A DNA stretch of 8,389 nt, taken from positions 1 to 8,389 of the forward strand of contig JBGANK010000090.1 in assembly GCA_044222395.1 (NCBI GenBank), written 5' to 3'. Below, piece by piece: positions 1-5,552 of the stretch. Position 1 is the first letter of the stretch; each line of letters starts with the position of its first letter. The notes beneath the pieces are model-generated. The model was not told the origin of the DNA. It searched no databases and was given only the letters and a program-made list of their open reading frames with translations. Both the position numbers and the translations under genes were made by a program. Source of the stretch: JAEUMD01 sp044222395. GTDB taxonomy: Bacteria; Pseudomonadota; Alphaproteobacteria; Rhizobiales; Hyphomicrobiaceae.

Positions 1-513
1 GGCGTGGCCATCGGTGTCGGAGGCGCAATCATCGACACCGGCCTCGATGGCGGCTTCGAGCACCTTTTCGGCAGAGCCGGCGCTCGCGGCGTAGGCGATC
101 TCGCCGACGTGATTGAACATGTGCGACACCGATCCGGTCGAGCCCAGGTTGCCGCCGAACTTGGTGAAGGCGGCACGGACGGCGCCACCGGTACGATTGC
201 GGTTGTCGGTCAGTGCCTCGACGATGACGGCGATGCCGCCCGGTGCATAGCCTTCGTAGCGGATGCTCTCGTAAGCCTCCGAGTCGCCGCCTGCCGCCTT
301 CTTGATGGCGCGCTCGATGTTGTCCTTGGGCATGTTCTCCGCGCGCGCCGCCTGGATGGCCAGACGCAGGCGCGGGTTCATGGTGGGATCTGGAGACCCC
401 ATCTTGGCGGCGACCGTGATCTCGCGGCCGAGCTTGGCGAACATCTTGGCGCGGGCGGCGTCGGCGCGGCCCTTCTTGTGCATGATGTTCTTGAATGCTG
501 AATGCCCGGCCAT
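1..513 (-). CDS. yebC: YebC/TACO1-family protein, 3' end missing
   Basis: This is the N-terminal 171 codons of a YebC/PmpR/TACO1-family protein; the frame is open to the window edge, so roughly the last third of a usual ~245-250 residue protein is missing. The start is the ATG at 513-511, giving MAGHSAFKNIMHKKGRADAA, the family's signature opening, followed by the conserved segments KMGSPDPTMNPRLRLAI (37-53), NMPKDNIERAIKKAAGG (60-76) and YEGYAPGGIAVIVE (86-99). Family members are cytoplasmic; they were first described as transcription regulators and more recently as translation factors that relieve ribosome stalling. The gene lies 118 bases downstream of the ymdB stop on the same strand with no obvious terminator between, so read-through from the fau-ymdB unit is likely. 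Only a weak purine stretch (GGGAAA) precedes the ATG. The family call is secure; the exact role is inferred from homologues. Confidence 0.95.
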   Translation of the reverse strand, partial: MAGHSAFKNIMHKKGRADAARAKMFAKLGREITVAAKMGSPDPTMNPRLRLAIQAARAENMPKDNIERAIKKAAGGDSEAYESIRYEGYAPGGIAVIVEALTDNRNRTGGAVRAAFTKFGGNLGSTGSVSHMFNHVGEIAYAASAGSAEKVLEAAIEAGVDDCASDTDGHA

Positions 514-631
514 GATCGTTTCCCGAAGGCTGATGGATTTTCTGCTGGAAGGACCGCAGTTCCGCGGCGATTGCCCGATCTATTGCCCGAACCGCAGGGC
601 GGGGGTCAAGGCCGCCGCACCGGAGCGAAGC

Positions 632-1462
632 TCAGCTCGCCGCGCCCCAGAACTCCGGCGCGCTCTGTGCGAGGACGCCGCCCAGGCGCACCGCCATGAG
701 CCGTGTGGCCAGCCCCGTGCGGTCGTCGATCTCCACCGCCAGCCCCGACAAGGTGGCGCGACCGGAGGCCGGCTCGAAGCGGCCGCGCGGGATCTTGGTG
801 ATGAAGCGCGTCATCGGCTCCTCGGTCTCCATGCCGAGCACCGAGTTGTAGTCGCCGCACATGCCGACATCGGTCATGTAGGCGGTGCCGGCGGAGAGAA
901 TGCGCTCATCAGCGGTGGGCGTATGCGTGTGGGTGCCGGCGACGGCGGAGACGCGGCCGTCGAGGAAATGTCCCATGGTCTGCTTCTCGCTCGTCGCCTC
1001 GGCGTGGAAGTCGACGAAGATCACGTCGGCACTCTGCTTTAGGGCACAGGCGGTGAGCTCGGCATCGATGGCGCGGAACGGGCAGTCGAGGTCGGCCATG
1101 AACACGCGGCCCATGGCGTTGATGACGAGCACGTCGGCGCCGCTCCTCGCCTTTAGCAGCGCAGCACCGCGGCCGGGTGTACCTTCGGGAAAGTTGATCG
1201 GACGGATCAAGCGCTCCTGGCGGCTGATGAAAACCAGCGTCTCCTTCTGATCGAAGGCGTGGTTGCCGAGCGTGATGGCGTCGGCGCCAGCGTCGATCAA
1301 CTCATCGCAGATTTTCTCAGTGATGCCGAAGCCGCCGGCCGCGTTCTCGCCATTGACGACGACGAAGTCGAGCTTCCAGCGCTGGCGCAGGCCGGGCAGC
1401 ATCGACGTGACCGCCTCGCGGCCCGAGCGGCCGACAACGTCGCCGAGAAAGAGAAATCGCAT
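632..1462 (-). CDS. ymdB: YmdB-family metallophosphoesterase
   Basis: A 276-residue cytoplasmic protein of the YmdB/TIGR00282 metallophosphoesterase family, of typical length. The dinuclear-metal ligand motifs appear in order: GD (D8) in LFLGDVVGR, NGEN (E39, N40), GNH (N67, H68), DFHAE (H153) and GTHTH (H178, H180). In Bacillus subtilis the homologue hydrolyses 2',3'-cyclic nucleotides and affects biofilm and motility decisions; a similar phosphodiesterase activity is expected here, but the substrate in alphaproteobacteria is unknown to me. The ATG at 1462-1460 is chosen because it opens directly into the first metal motif and is preceded by an AAGG ribosome-binding element. The start lies only 7 bases after the stop of the upstream cyclo-ligase gene, indicating one transcript. 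Confidence 0.92.
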   Translation of the reverse strand: MRFLFLGDVVGRSGREAVTSMLPGLRQRWKLDFVVVNGENAAGGFGITEKICDELIDAGADAITLGNHAFDQKETLVFISRQERLIRPINFPEGTPGRGAALLKARSGADVLVINAMGRVFMADLDCPFRAIDAELTACALKQSADVIFVDFHAEATSEKQTMGHFLDGRVSAVAGTHTHTPTADERILSAGTAYMTDVGMCGDYNSVLGMETEEPMTRFITKIPRGRFEPASGRATLSGLAVEIDDRTGLATRLMAVRLGGVLAQSAPEFWGAAS

Positions 1463-1469
1463 GCCTTGT

Positions 1470-2063
1470 TCAATCCGGTCGGCATTTTCGCGGGCCCGAC
1501 GGTGTCAGCACCCAATCCAGCCGCTCGTCATAATCGTCATGGGGCACGGCGTCGACCTCTAAGTCGTCATAAGCCAAACCGATGGTGATGAGCGGCCTTG
1601 ATGCACGCAATTGGGCAATCGTGCGGTCATAAAAGCCGCCGCCGTAGCCGAGCCGATAGCCCTTGGCGTCGAACGCGAGCAGCGGCACCAGCATGACGTC
1701 TGGCAGCAGGGCGGGCGCGGTCGGCAGCGGTTCGCGGATGCCCCATTGCACCTCGGCCATCGGCTCGCCCTCACGCCATTGGCGGAAGACGAGCGGCTCA
1801 CCCTTGCCGATCATGACGGGCAGGCCGACCCGGTGCGCTTCGGCCCACAGCCGGCGCATCAGCGGCAACGGATCGATCTCCTCGCTGATGGCGAGGAAGG
1901 CGGAGATATCGGCGCGGGGGTATGCACCGGCAAAGCCGATGCCGTGCCGGGCCAGTGCTTCGCCGGCCGCTATGCCGTGGCGCGCGAATGCCTCGGCGCG
2001 GCGGGCCAGTTGCGCCTTGCGCAGCACCTTCTTCTGACGGGCGATCTCGTCGGCAGCGTTCAT
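1470..2063 (-). CDS. fau: 5-formyltetrahydrofolate cyclo-ligase
   Basis: A 197-residue 5-formyltetrahydrofolate cyclo-ligase (MTHFS; the E. coli homologue is Fau/YgfA). It uses ATP to convert 5-formyl-THF to 5,10-methenyl-THF, returning an inhibitory folate to the one-carbon pool. Seen in the sequence: a basic N-terminal helix (KKVLRKAQLARR, 11-22) of the nucleotide-binding region, the signature VPLLAFDAKGYRLGYGGGFY (126-145) followed by DR, and the C-terminal block GLAYDDLEVDAVP...DERLDWVLTP (162-188). The ATG at 2063 gives the usual family N-terminus; an upstream in-frame ATG at 2120 would add 19 unconserved residues and has no better ribosome-binding site. The gene follows zapA and 6S RNA on the same strand, an order shared with E. 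coli, where 6S RNA and this gene are expressed together. It is followed 7 bases later by ymdB. Confidence 0.94.
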   Translation of the reverse strand: MNAADEIARQKKVLRKAQLARRAEAFARHGIAAGEALARHGIGFAGAYPRADISAFLAISEEIDPLPLMRRLWAEAHRVGLPVMIGKGEPLVFRQWREGEPMAEVQWGIREPLPTAPALLPDVMLVPLLAFDAKGYRLGYGGGFYDRTIAQLRASRPLITIGLAYDDLEVDAVPHDDYDERLDWVLTPSGPRKCRPD

Positions 2064-2164
2064 GGATGGAGTTCGCGGGCGGTTGCGGGCCGGCACGGCA
2101 TGGCCGGTGGCGGCGCGCATTGGCGCAGCAGGAGGCAGGCCAGGATCAAGTGCCGCGGTGGCCG

Positions 2165-2308
2165 TTGGAGCAGGTTTTGATCTCGCCGGGTCCCTACAAA
2201 AAGTAAGGTGGGCGCCGTGTGTCCGGGACCACGATCCCGGGCAGGGACAGCTCCCTGGCTGATCTTATAGGCCCTGGAGAATAATCTGCTCCTGACGCGC
2301 CCCGCAGC
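2165..2308 (-). ncRNA. ssrS: 6S RNA
   Basis: Probable 6S RNA, the RNA that binds the housekeeping RNA polymerase holoenzyme and down-regulates promoters in stationary phase. Evidence is positional and structural. It sits between zapA and fau on their strand, the classic ssrS location. A perfect 7-bp closing stem GGAGCAG/CTGCTCC pairs 2292-2286 with 2173-2167. A 6-bp terminal hairpin CCGGGA-TCGTGG-TCCCGG lies at 2240-2223. The 3' half (ACACGG...CCCACCTTAC...TAGGGACC...AAAACCTG) aligns by eye with the ACACATTCACCTTGA...AAGGGTT...CAGCCTG part of E. coli 6S RNA. The ends are approximate; the 5' end is set from a possible -10 element (TAGATT, 2320-2315), giving about 144 nt, and the true 5' end may be nearer 2293. 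The other main possibility is that the RNA extends somewhat beyond these limits. Confidence 0.8.
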
Positions 2309-2314
2309 CACTCC

Positions 2315-2343
2315 AATCTAGGCGTTCGCGGGCGCGAAATCCA
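2315..2343 (-). promoter_or_regulatory. possible 6S RNA promoter
   Basis: On the minus strand TAGATT (2320-2315) is a 4/6 match to a -10 element, with a weak TGGATT at -35 (2343-2338) and a 17-base spacer. Transcription from it would start near 2308, just upstream of the 6S closing stem. The -35 match is poor, and the RNA could instead be processed from a zapA read-through transcript. Confidence 0.3.
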
Positions 2344-2415
2344 TGGGTATCCTCGAGGAGGCCTGCTGGCGGGAGAGCTGTTTCGTCGAATTCGCGCCGG
2401 ACCTGGCGCGCGATC

Positions 2416-2742
2416 TCATGCCGACTTGGCGTCAGGGCGAGCCTCGGATTTGGCGGCTTCGGCTGGTGGCGATGGCGGCGAAGGCTCGGTCAGCTGGCGC
2501 AGCATCTCCGTGGCTTCCTCGATCTGCACTTCGAGTGCCTGCCTAGTGTCCCACAGCTCATCGGCGATCAAAATTGCGGTCATAAGCAACAGCCGCTCGT
2601 CGCCGACCTGACCGAATTCCAGGGTCAGCTGCTCGACCCGTTCCTTGACGTGGGTGGCAAGCTCGACAAGCCGCGCTTCCTCCCCGTCCTCACAGGCAAG
2701 GCGGTACGTGCGGCTGTTGAGTGTGACGGATACCTGCCCCAT
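2416..2742 (-). CDS. zapA: cell division protein ZapA
   Basis: A 108-residue ZapA, a cytoplasmic FtsZ-binding protein that bundles FtsZ filaments and helps focus the Z-ring. The N-terminal globular domain is recognisable as MGQVSVTLNSRTYRLACEDG followed by EEARLVELATHVKERVEQL (21-39). It leads into the long coiled-coil helix (about 47-85) with the conserved alanine/leucine-rich stretch LLLMTAILIADELWD (51-65). The tail (86-108) is proline/alanine-rich and probably disordered. The ATG at 2742 is chosen because the conserved beta strand begins right after it; an upstream TTG at 2784 would add 14 unconserved residues. It is 61 bases downstream of a small coiled-coil gene on the same strand and is followed by 6S RNA and fau. 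Confidence 0.9.
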   Translation of the reverse strand: MGQVSVTLNSRTYRLACEDGEEARLVELATHVKERVEQLTLEFGQVGDERLLLMTAILIADELWDTRQALEVQIEEATEMLRQLTEPSPPSPPAEAAKSEARPDAKSA

Positions 2743-2803
2743 TGACCCCGATTCGCTTGGCACACACCTCAATGGCAGCGCCAAGCCCCCTGATGCGACG
2801 AGC

Positions 2804-3085
2804 CTAATCCTCGTCCTCCAAGAGGTTATGCAGGGAGTCGATCACCCAATCAATTCTGTTAACCACAAGTTCTTGGCGCTTGTGCAAGCGCTCGATCTCG
2901 GCCTTGGCCGCGACCAGTTCTTCACGCAAGGCACGACACTCGGCCTCGAGCGACTGTGGAGATGCAGCGGGTGGCGAAGCCGCACCTGGAGCTTTGGCCG
3001 AGCGCGAGGACGCTTTCCGCTTCAACGGACCGCCCCCAGATGACTCGCCAAGACCCGCCTTTTTCGCCTTTGCCCTTTGGGCCAT
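2804..3085 (-). CDS. small coiled-coil protein encoded upstream of zapA
   Basis: A 93-residue protein I cannot assign to a named family with confidence. Residues 1-43 are low-complexity and basic (K, R, A, S, P, G) and probably disordered. Residues 45-73 have the charge and leucine pattern of a coiled coil (LEAECRALREELVAAKAEIE). The C-terminus, VNRIDWVIDSLHNLLEDED (75-93), looks conserved and amphipathic. There is no signal peptide or membrane segment. The ATG at 3085 is preceded by a plausible promoter (3156-3185, minus strand). The stop lies 61 bases before zapA, so the two are probably co-transcribed. By position and coiled-coil character it may be a functional counterpart of ZauP, the ZapA-partner protein encoded beside zapA in Caulobacter; that is inference, since I do not see a clear sequence match. 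Confidence 0.8.
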   Translation of the reverse strand: MAQRAKAKKAGLGESSGGGPLKRKASSRSAKAPGAASPPAASPQSLEAECRALREELVAAKAEIERLHKRQELVVNRIDWVIDSLHNLLEDED

Positions 3086-3155
3086 AGCGGTAAGTCCAAT
3101 CGTTGTGGGGCAAGCCCGCGGCGCCGGCCCTGGCGCTCACTTGCGCGATTGCAGG

Positions 3156-3185
3156 ACCATAGGGGTCTTCTTCCGCGACAGTCAA
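3156..3185 (-). promoter_or_regulatory. putative promoter for the coiled-coil protein/zapA unit
   Basis: On the minus strand TTGACT (3185-3180, 5/6 to -35) is followed after 18 bases by TATGGT (3161-3156, 4/6 to -10). The predicted start near 3149 would leave about 64 bases of leader before the ATG at 3085. It lies back-to-back with the gap promoter in the same 343-base divergent region. Confidence 0.4.
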
Positions 3186-3258
3186 TCGGCGCTCGTTGTG
3201 CAGTACCAACAAAGTCGGATATGCGACCTTCCGCCCTTTCGTGCACGGTATTGGCTCA

Positions 3259-3287
3259 TTGACATCATCCAGCGCGGTCAACTTAAT
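3259..3287 (+). promoter_or_regulatory. putative gap promoter
   Basis: A perfect TTGACA -35 element (3259-3264) is followed by a 17-base spacer and CTTAAT (3282-3287, 4/6 to TATAAT). Initiation near 3294 would give a leader of about 135 bases before the gap ATG. This is the best sigma-70-type match in the divergent region 3086-3428, which otherwise holds no gene that I can support. Confidence 0.5.
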
Positions 3288-3428
3288 GACGCCGCCTTAG
3301 AAAAAGAGGCCGGCAAGCCCGCGCACCACGCCGCACACCCCTCACCACCTGCGCGCCAAAGCCGCAAACAAGATTTCAGCCGAGCGCCGCTTCACAACAA
3401 TCGCCCTAACCGCGGAGGATCACACAAC

Positions 3429-4436
3429 ATGGCAGTGAAGATTGCAATTAATGGTTTTGGACGAATCGGTCGCAACATTTTGCGCGCGATCGTCGAAAGC
3501 GGTCGCACCGACGTCAAGGTCGTCGCCATCAACGATCTCGGCCCGGTCGAGACAAATGCTCACCTGGTGCGCTACGATTCCGTGCATGGCCGCTTCCCCG
3601 GCAAGGTCACAGTTTCCGGCGACACAATCGATGTCGGCACCGGACCTATCAAGGTGACCGCGATCAAGAACCCTGCCGAGCTGCCGCACAAGGAACTGGG
3701 CGTCGACGTCTGCATGGAATGCACGGGCATCTTCTCGGCCAAGGAAAAGGCCAAGGTGCATCTCGACGCCGGCGCCAAGCGAGTGCTGGTTTCTGCCCCT
3801 TCCGACGGCGCCGACCTCACGGTCGTCTATGGCGTCAACCACGACAAGCTGACCAAGGATCATCTGGTCGTGTCGAATGCCTCGTGCACGACCAACTGTC
3901 TCGCTCCGGTCGCCAAGGTGCTGCACGACCTGGTCGGCATCGAAAAGGGCTTCATGACGACGATCCACTCCTACACCGGCGACCAGCCGACGCTGGACAC
4001 GCTGCACAAGGATCTCTACCGCGCCCGCGCGGCGGCCATGAGCATGATCCCGACCTCGACGGGCGCCGCGAAGGCCGTCGGCCTCGTTCTGCCCGACCTC
4101 AATGGCAAGCTCGACGGCACCGCGATCCGCGTTCCCACGCCCAACGTTTCGGTCGTCGATTTCAAGTTCATCGCCAAGCGCGAGACAACCAAGGACGAGA
4201 TCAACGCCGCGATCAAGGCGGCTGCCCAGCAGCAGCTCAAGGGCGTGCTCGGCTTCACTGAAGAGCCCAACGTCTCGATGGACTTCAACCACGACAGCCA
4301 TTCCTCGGTGTTCCACATCGACCAGACCAAGGTGGTCGGCGGCAACATGGTGCGCGTGCTCAGCTGGTACGACAACGAGTGGGGCTTCTCCAACCGCATG
4401 TCAGACACGGCGGTCGCAATGGCCAAGCTGATCTGA
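3429..4436 (+). CDS. gap: glyceraldehyde-3-phosphate dehydrogenase
   Basis: A complete 335-residue type I GAPDH, which interconverts glyceraldehyde-3-phosphate and 1,3-bisphosphoglycerate in glycolysis and gluconeogenesis (and in the Calvin cycle where present). The Rossmann motif INGFGRIGRN is at 7-16. D36 in AINDLG suggests NAD preference, though the catalytic half resembles the GapA type of phototrophs (SYTGDQPTLD...RARAAAMSMIPTSTGAAKAV). Catalytic C153 lies in SNASCTTNC and its partner H180 in TTIHSYTGDQ; the C-terminal WYDNEWGFSNRM motif is intact. The ATG at 3429 has a strong GGAGG ribosome-binding site at 3414-3418. The frame is open for about 180 codons upstream, but that part reads through the divergent intergenic region and is not conserved. 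An intrinsic terminator follows at 4473-4511. Phosphoglycerate kinase, a common next gene, is absent. Confidence 0.98.
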   Translation: MAVKIAINGFGRIGRNILRAIVESGRTDVKVVAINDLGPVETNAHLVRYDSVHGRFPGKVTVSGDTIDVGTGPIKVTAIKNPAELPHKELGVDVCMECTGIFSAKEKAKVHLDAGAKRVLVSAPSDGADLTVVYGVNHDKLTKDHLVVSNASCTTNCLAPVAKVLHDLVGIEKGFMTTIHSYTGDQPTLDTLHKDLYRARAAAMSMIPTSTGAAKAVGLVLPDLNGKLDGTAIRVPTPNVSVVDFKFIAKRETTKDEINAAIKAAAQQQLKGVLGFTEEPNVSMDFNHDSHSSVFHIDQTKVVGGNMVRVLSWYDNEWGFSNRMSDTAVAMAKLI

Positions 4437-4472
4437 GCGGATTGGCTCCAGCATTACTGCTGCTCAGTGCAG

Positions 4473-4511
4473 AGGCCGCCACGGACCCGATCCGCGGCGG
4501 CCTTCTCTTTT
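4473..4511 (+). terminator. intrinsic terminator after gap
   Basis: An 8-bp GC-rich stem AGGCCGCC/GGCGGCCT (4473-4480 with 4496-4503) continues inward as CGGA/TCCG (4482-4485 with 4491-4494) across one mismatch, closes a 5-base loop and is followed by TCTCTTTT. It begins 37 bases after the gap stop, so gap and the downstream PsiE-like gene are probably separate transcripts. Confidence 0.85.
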
Positions 4512-4560
4512 GCGCCCAGAGGACTAGGATACACCGCTACGAGAATCAAAAGGCCTCACC

Positions 4561-5043
4561 ATGCCCACACCTGAGCACCATGCCCGCCGCGCCGGTGACA
4601 TCGTCCAACGCGTCGCCCAGCCGCTCGGCCATTTCCTGACCGAGACATTCCATTTGATCGGCCTGTTCGCGATCGGCGCGGCAACGGTATGGGCTGGCGT
4701 CGGCTTCTTCATCGAGCTGATGAGCAAGAGGCATGCCTCGATCGAAGATCTGCTGCTGCTCTTCATCTATCTGGAGATCGGCTCGATGGTCGGCATCTAC
4801 TTCAAGACCAACCGGATGCCACTGCGGTTTCTCATCTACATCGGCATCACGGCGCTGACGCGGCATCTGATCGGCTGGATCAACCACGAGCCGAAGCCCG
4901 ACCTTGGAGTCGTCATCTTGTCGGGCGCGATCCTGATCCTGGCGCTGTCGGTGCTGGTCATTCGCTACGCTTCCTACAAGTTCCCGTCTGGTCCCCAGGC
5001 TCAAGGCCAGAGCGACCTAGCCGACACGGATCCTGGCGGATAG
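4561..5043 (+). CDS. PsiE-family inner-membrane protein
   Basis: A 160-residue integral membrane protein resembling the phosphate-starvation-inducible PsiE family. Four hydrophobic segments are visible at about 32-53, 63-80, 88-106 and 115-136, as expected for the family, with short polar termini. The most characteristic stretch is LEIGSMVGIYFKTNRMPLRF (71-90) leading into LIYIGITALTRHLIGW (91-106). PsiE in E. coli is induced by phosphate limitation but its biochemical role is unknown, so no function is claimed here. The ATG at 4561 has only a short AGG element upstream. The gene sits alone between the gap terminator and a possible terminator at 5094; I see no convincing Pho-box, so the family name should not be read as evidence of phosphate control. 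Confidence 0.85.
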   Translation: MPTPEHHARRAGDIVQRVAQPLGHFLTETFHLIGLFAIGAATVWAGVGFFIELMSKRHASIEDLLLLFIYLEIGSMVGIYFKTNRMPLRFLIYIGITALTRHLIGWINHEPKPDLGVVILSGAILILALSVLVIRYASYKFPSGPQAQGQSDLADTDPGG

Positions 5044-5093
5044 CCGCCGGGACAGGAAGGGCTGCCCGGGGCGGCAAATCCTGGGGGAGAAGT

Positions 5094-5113
5094 GGGCTGA
5101 GATTCGGCCTTTT
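5094..5113 (+). terminator. possible terminator after the PsiE-like gene
   Basis: GGCTGA (5095-5100) pairs with TCGGCC (5104-5109) over a 3-base loop with one G-U pair, followed by TTTTC. The stem is short and the T-run modest. A second GC-rich hairpin, GCCGCC/GGCGGC (5043-5048 with 5070-5075), starts at the last base of the stop codon but has no T-run. Confidence 0.4.
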
Positions 5114-5316
5114 CGCATCCACAAGTGCCTCATTCCTTTCGGTTTCGCCTCGCGTTCAATGCGCCGGACGGCATGGGCCTAAAGTTTGTGCCTCCCGCAG
5201 CAGGAACATTTGATCCAGGTTGTGGCGCTACAGTCGCATCTGCGCTATCCCCGGCTCGCCGACTGTTTTTGGGCCGCCCCCCGCTACACCGCGAAAGCTC
5301 CAACGAACCAGGGCTC
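5114..5316. other. unexplained intergenic sequence upstream of fba
   Basis: This is part of the 509-base gap between the PsiE-like gene and fba. I see no recognisable gene, RNA or strong promoter in it. Two short overlapping frames cross it on the plus strand (63-64 codons; one starts with TTG at 5186 immediately after an in-frame stop at 5180), but neither has a ribosome-binding site or a recognisable product. A decayed gene fragment or plain spacer are both possible. Confidence 0.3.
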
Positions 5317-5368
5317 TAGAGCAGGTCCGAACTTGATGGAATCACATCGGCCGCTGTGGCCTGCTCTA
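5317..5368. repeat. palindromic intergenic repeat, unit 1
   Basis: A 52-base element bounded by perfect 9-bp inverted repeats TAGAGCAGG (5317-5325) and CCTGCTCTA (5360-5368). The AGAGCA...TGCTCT boundary is typical of short intergenic repeat families abundant in Rhizobiales genomes, as I recall them. The interior contains GATGGAATCACATCGG (5335-5350), which recurs in unit 2 with two changes. It could act as a transcribed hairpin or a protein-binding site; no function is shown here. Confidence 0.7.
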
Positions 5369-5381
5369 AGCCCTTAGTTTG

Positions 5382-5442
5382 AGAGTCTGATCGGCTGAGA
5401 TGGAACCACTTCGGGTTCCAGCGAAAGCGTGAATCAGACTCT
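5382..5442. repeat. palindromic intergenic repeat, unit 2
   Basis: A 61-base element bounded by perfect 10-bp inverted repeats AGAGTCTGAT (5382-5391) and ATCAGACTCT (5433-5442). Inside is a second hairpin TGGAACC-ACTTCG-GGTTCCA (5401-5420). GATGGAACCACTTCGG (5399-5414) matches unit 1 at 14 of 16 positions, indicating that the two units are related or derive from one mosaic element. It ends 110 bases upstream of the fba start codon. Confidence 0.7.
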
Positions 5443-5552
5443 GTGGTTGCCGCCGTCGCTGTGTTCACCCCGGGAGGTGCTTGGAGTGCCGACAAGGCGC
5501 GACGGGCTGGCCGGGCATCGTAACCGGGACTGGATTGGAAGGGAGTTATCGA

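Noticed and set aside
2064..2120. A longer cyclo-ligase starting at the ATG at 2120.
   Set aside because: The extra 19 residues are unlike family N-termini and there is no ribosome-binding site upstream; the ATG at 2063 fits the family.
2351..2358. CCTCGAGG palindrome after zapA as a terminator.
   Set aside because: It is only a 4-bp self-complementary arm with no T-run on the minus strand.
2880..3428. A long plus-strand open frame continuing upstream of gap that would give a 518-residue fusion protein.
   Set aside because: The extension lies antisense to the coiled-coil gene and across the divergent promoter region, is not GAPDH-like, and the ATG at 3429 has a strong ribosome-binding site and the standard family N-terminus.
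3420..4316. A 298-codon minus-strand frame antisense to gap, and similar long minus-strand frames over fba (5316-6470), the ThiE-like gene (6500-7843) and the Sel1 gene (7441-8286).
   Set aside because: These are typical antisense shadows in GC-rich coding DNA: their translations are low in recognisable motifs, while the plus-strand frames encode clear known families.
4510..4530. TTGCGC...TAGGAT as a promoter for the PsiE-like gene.
   Set aside because: The spacing is only 9 bases, too short for a sigma-70-type promoter.
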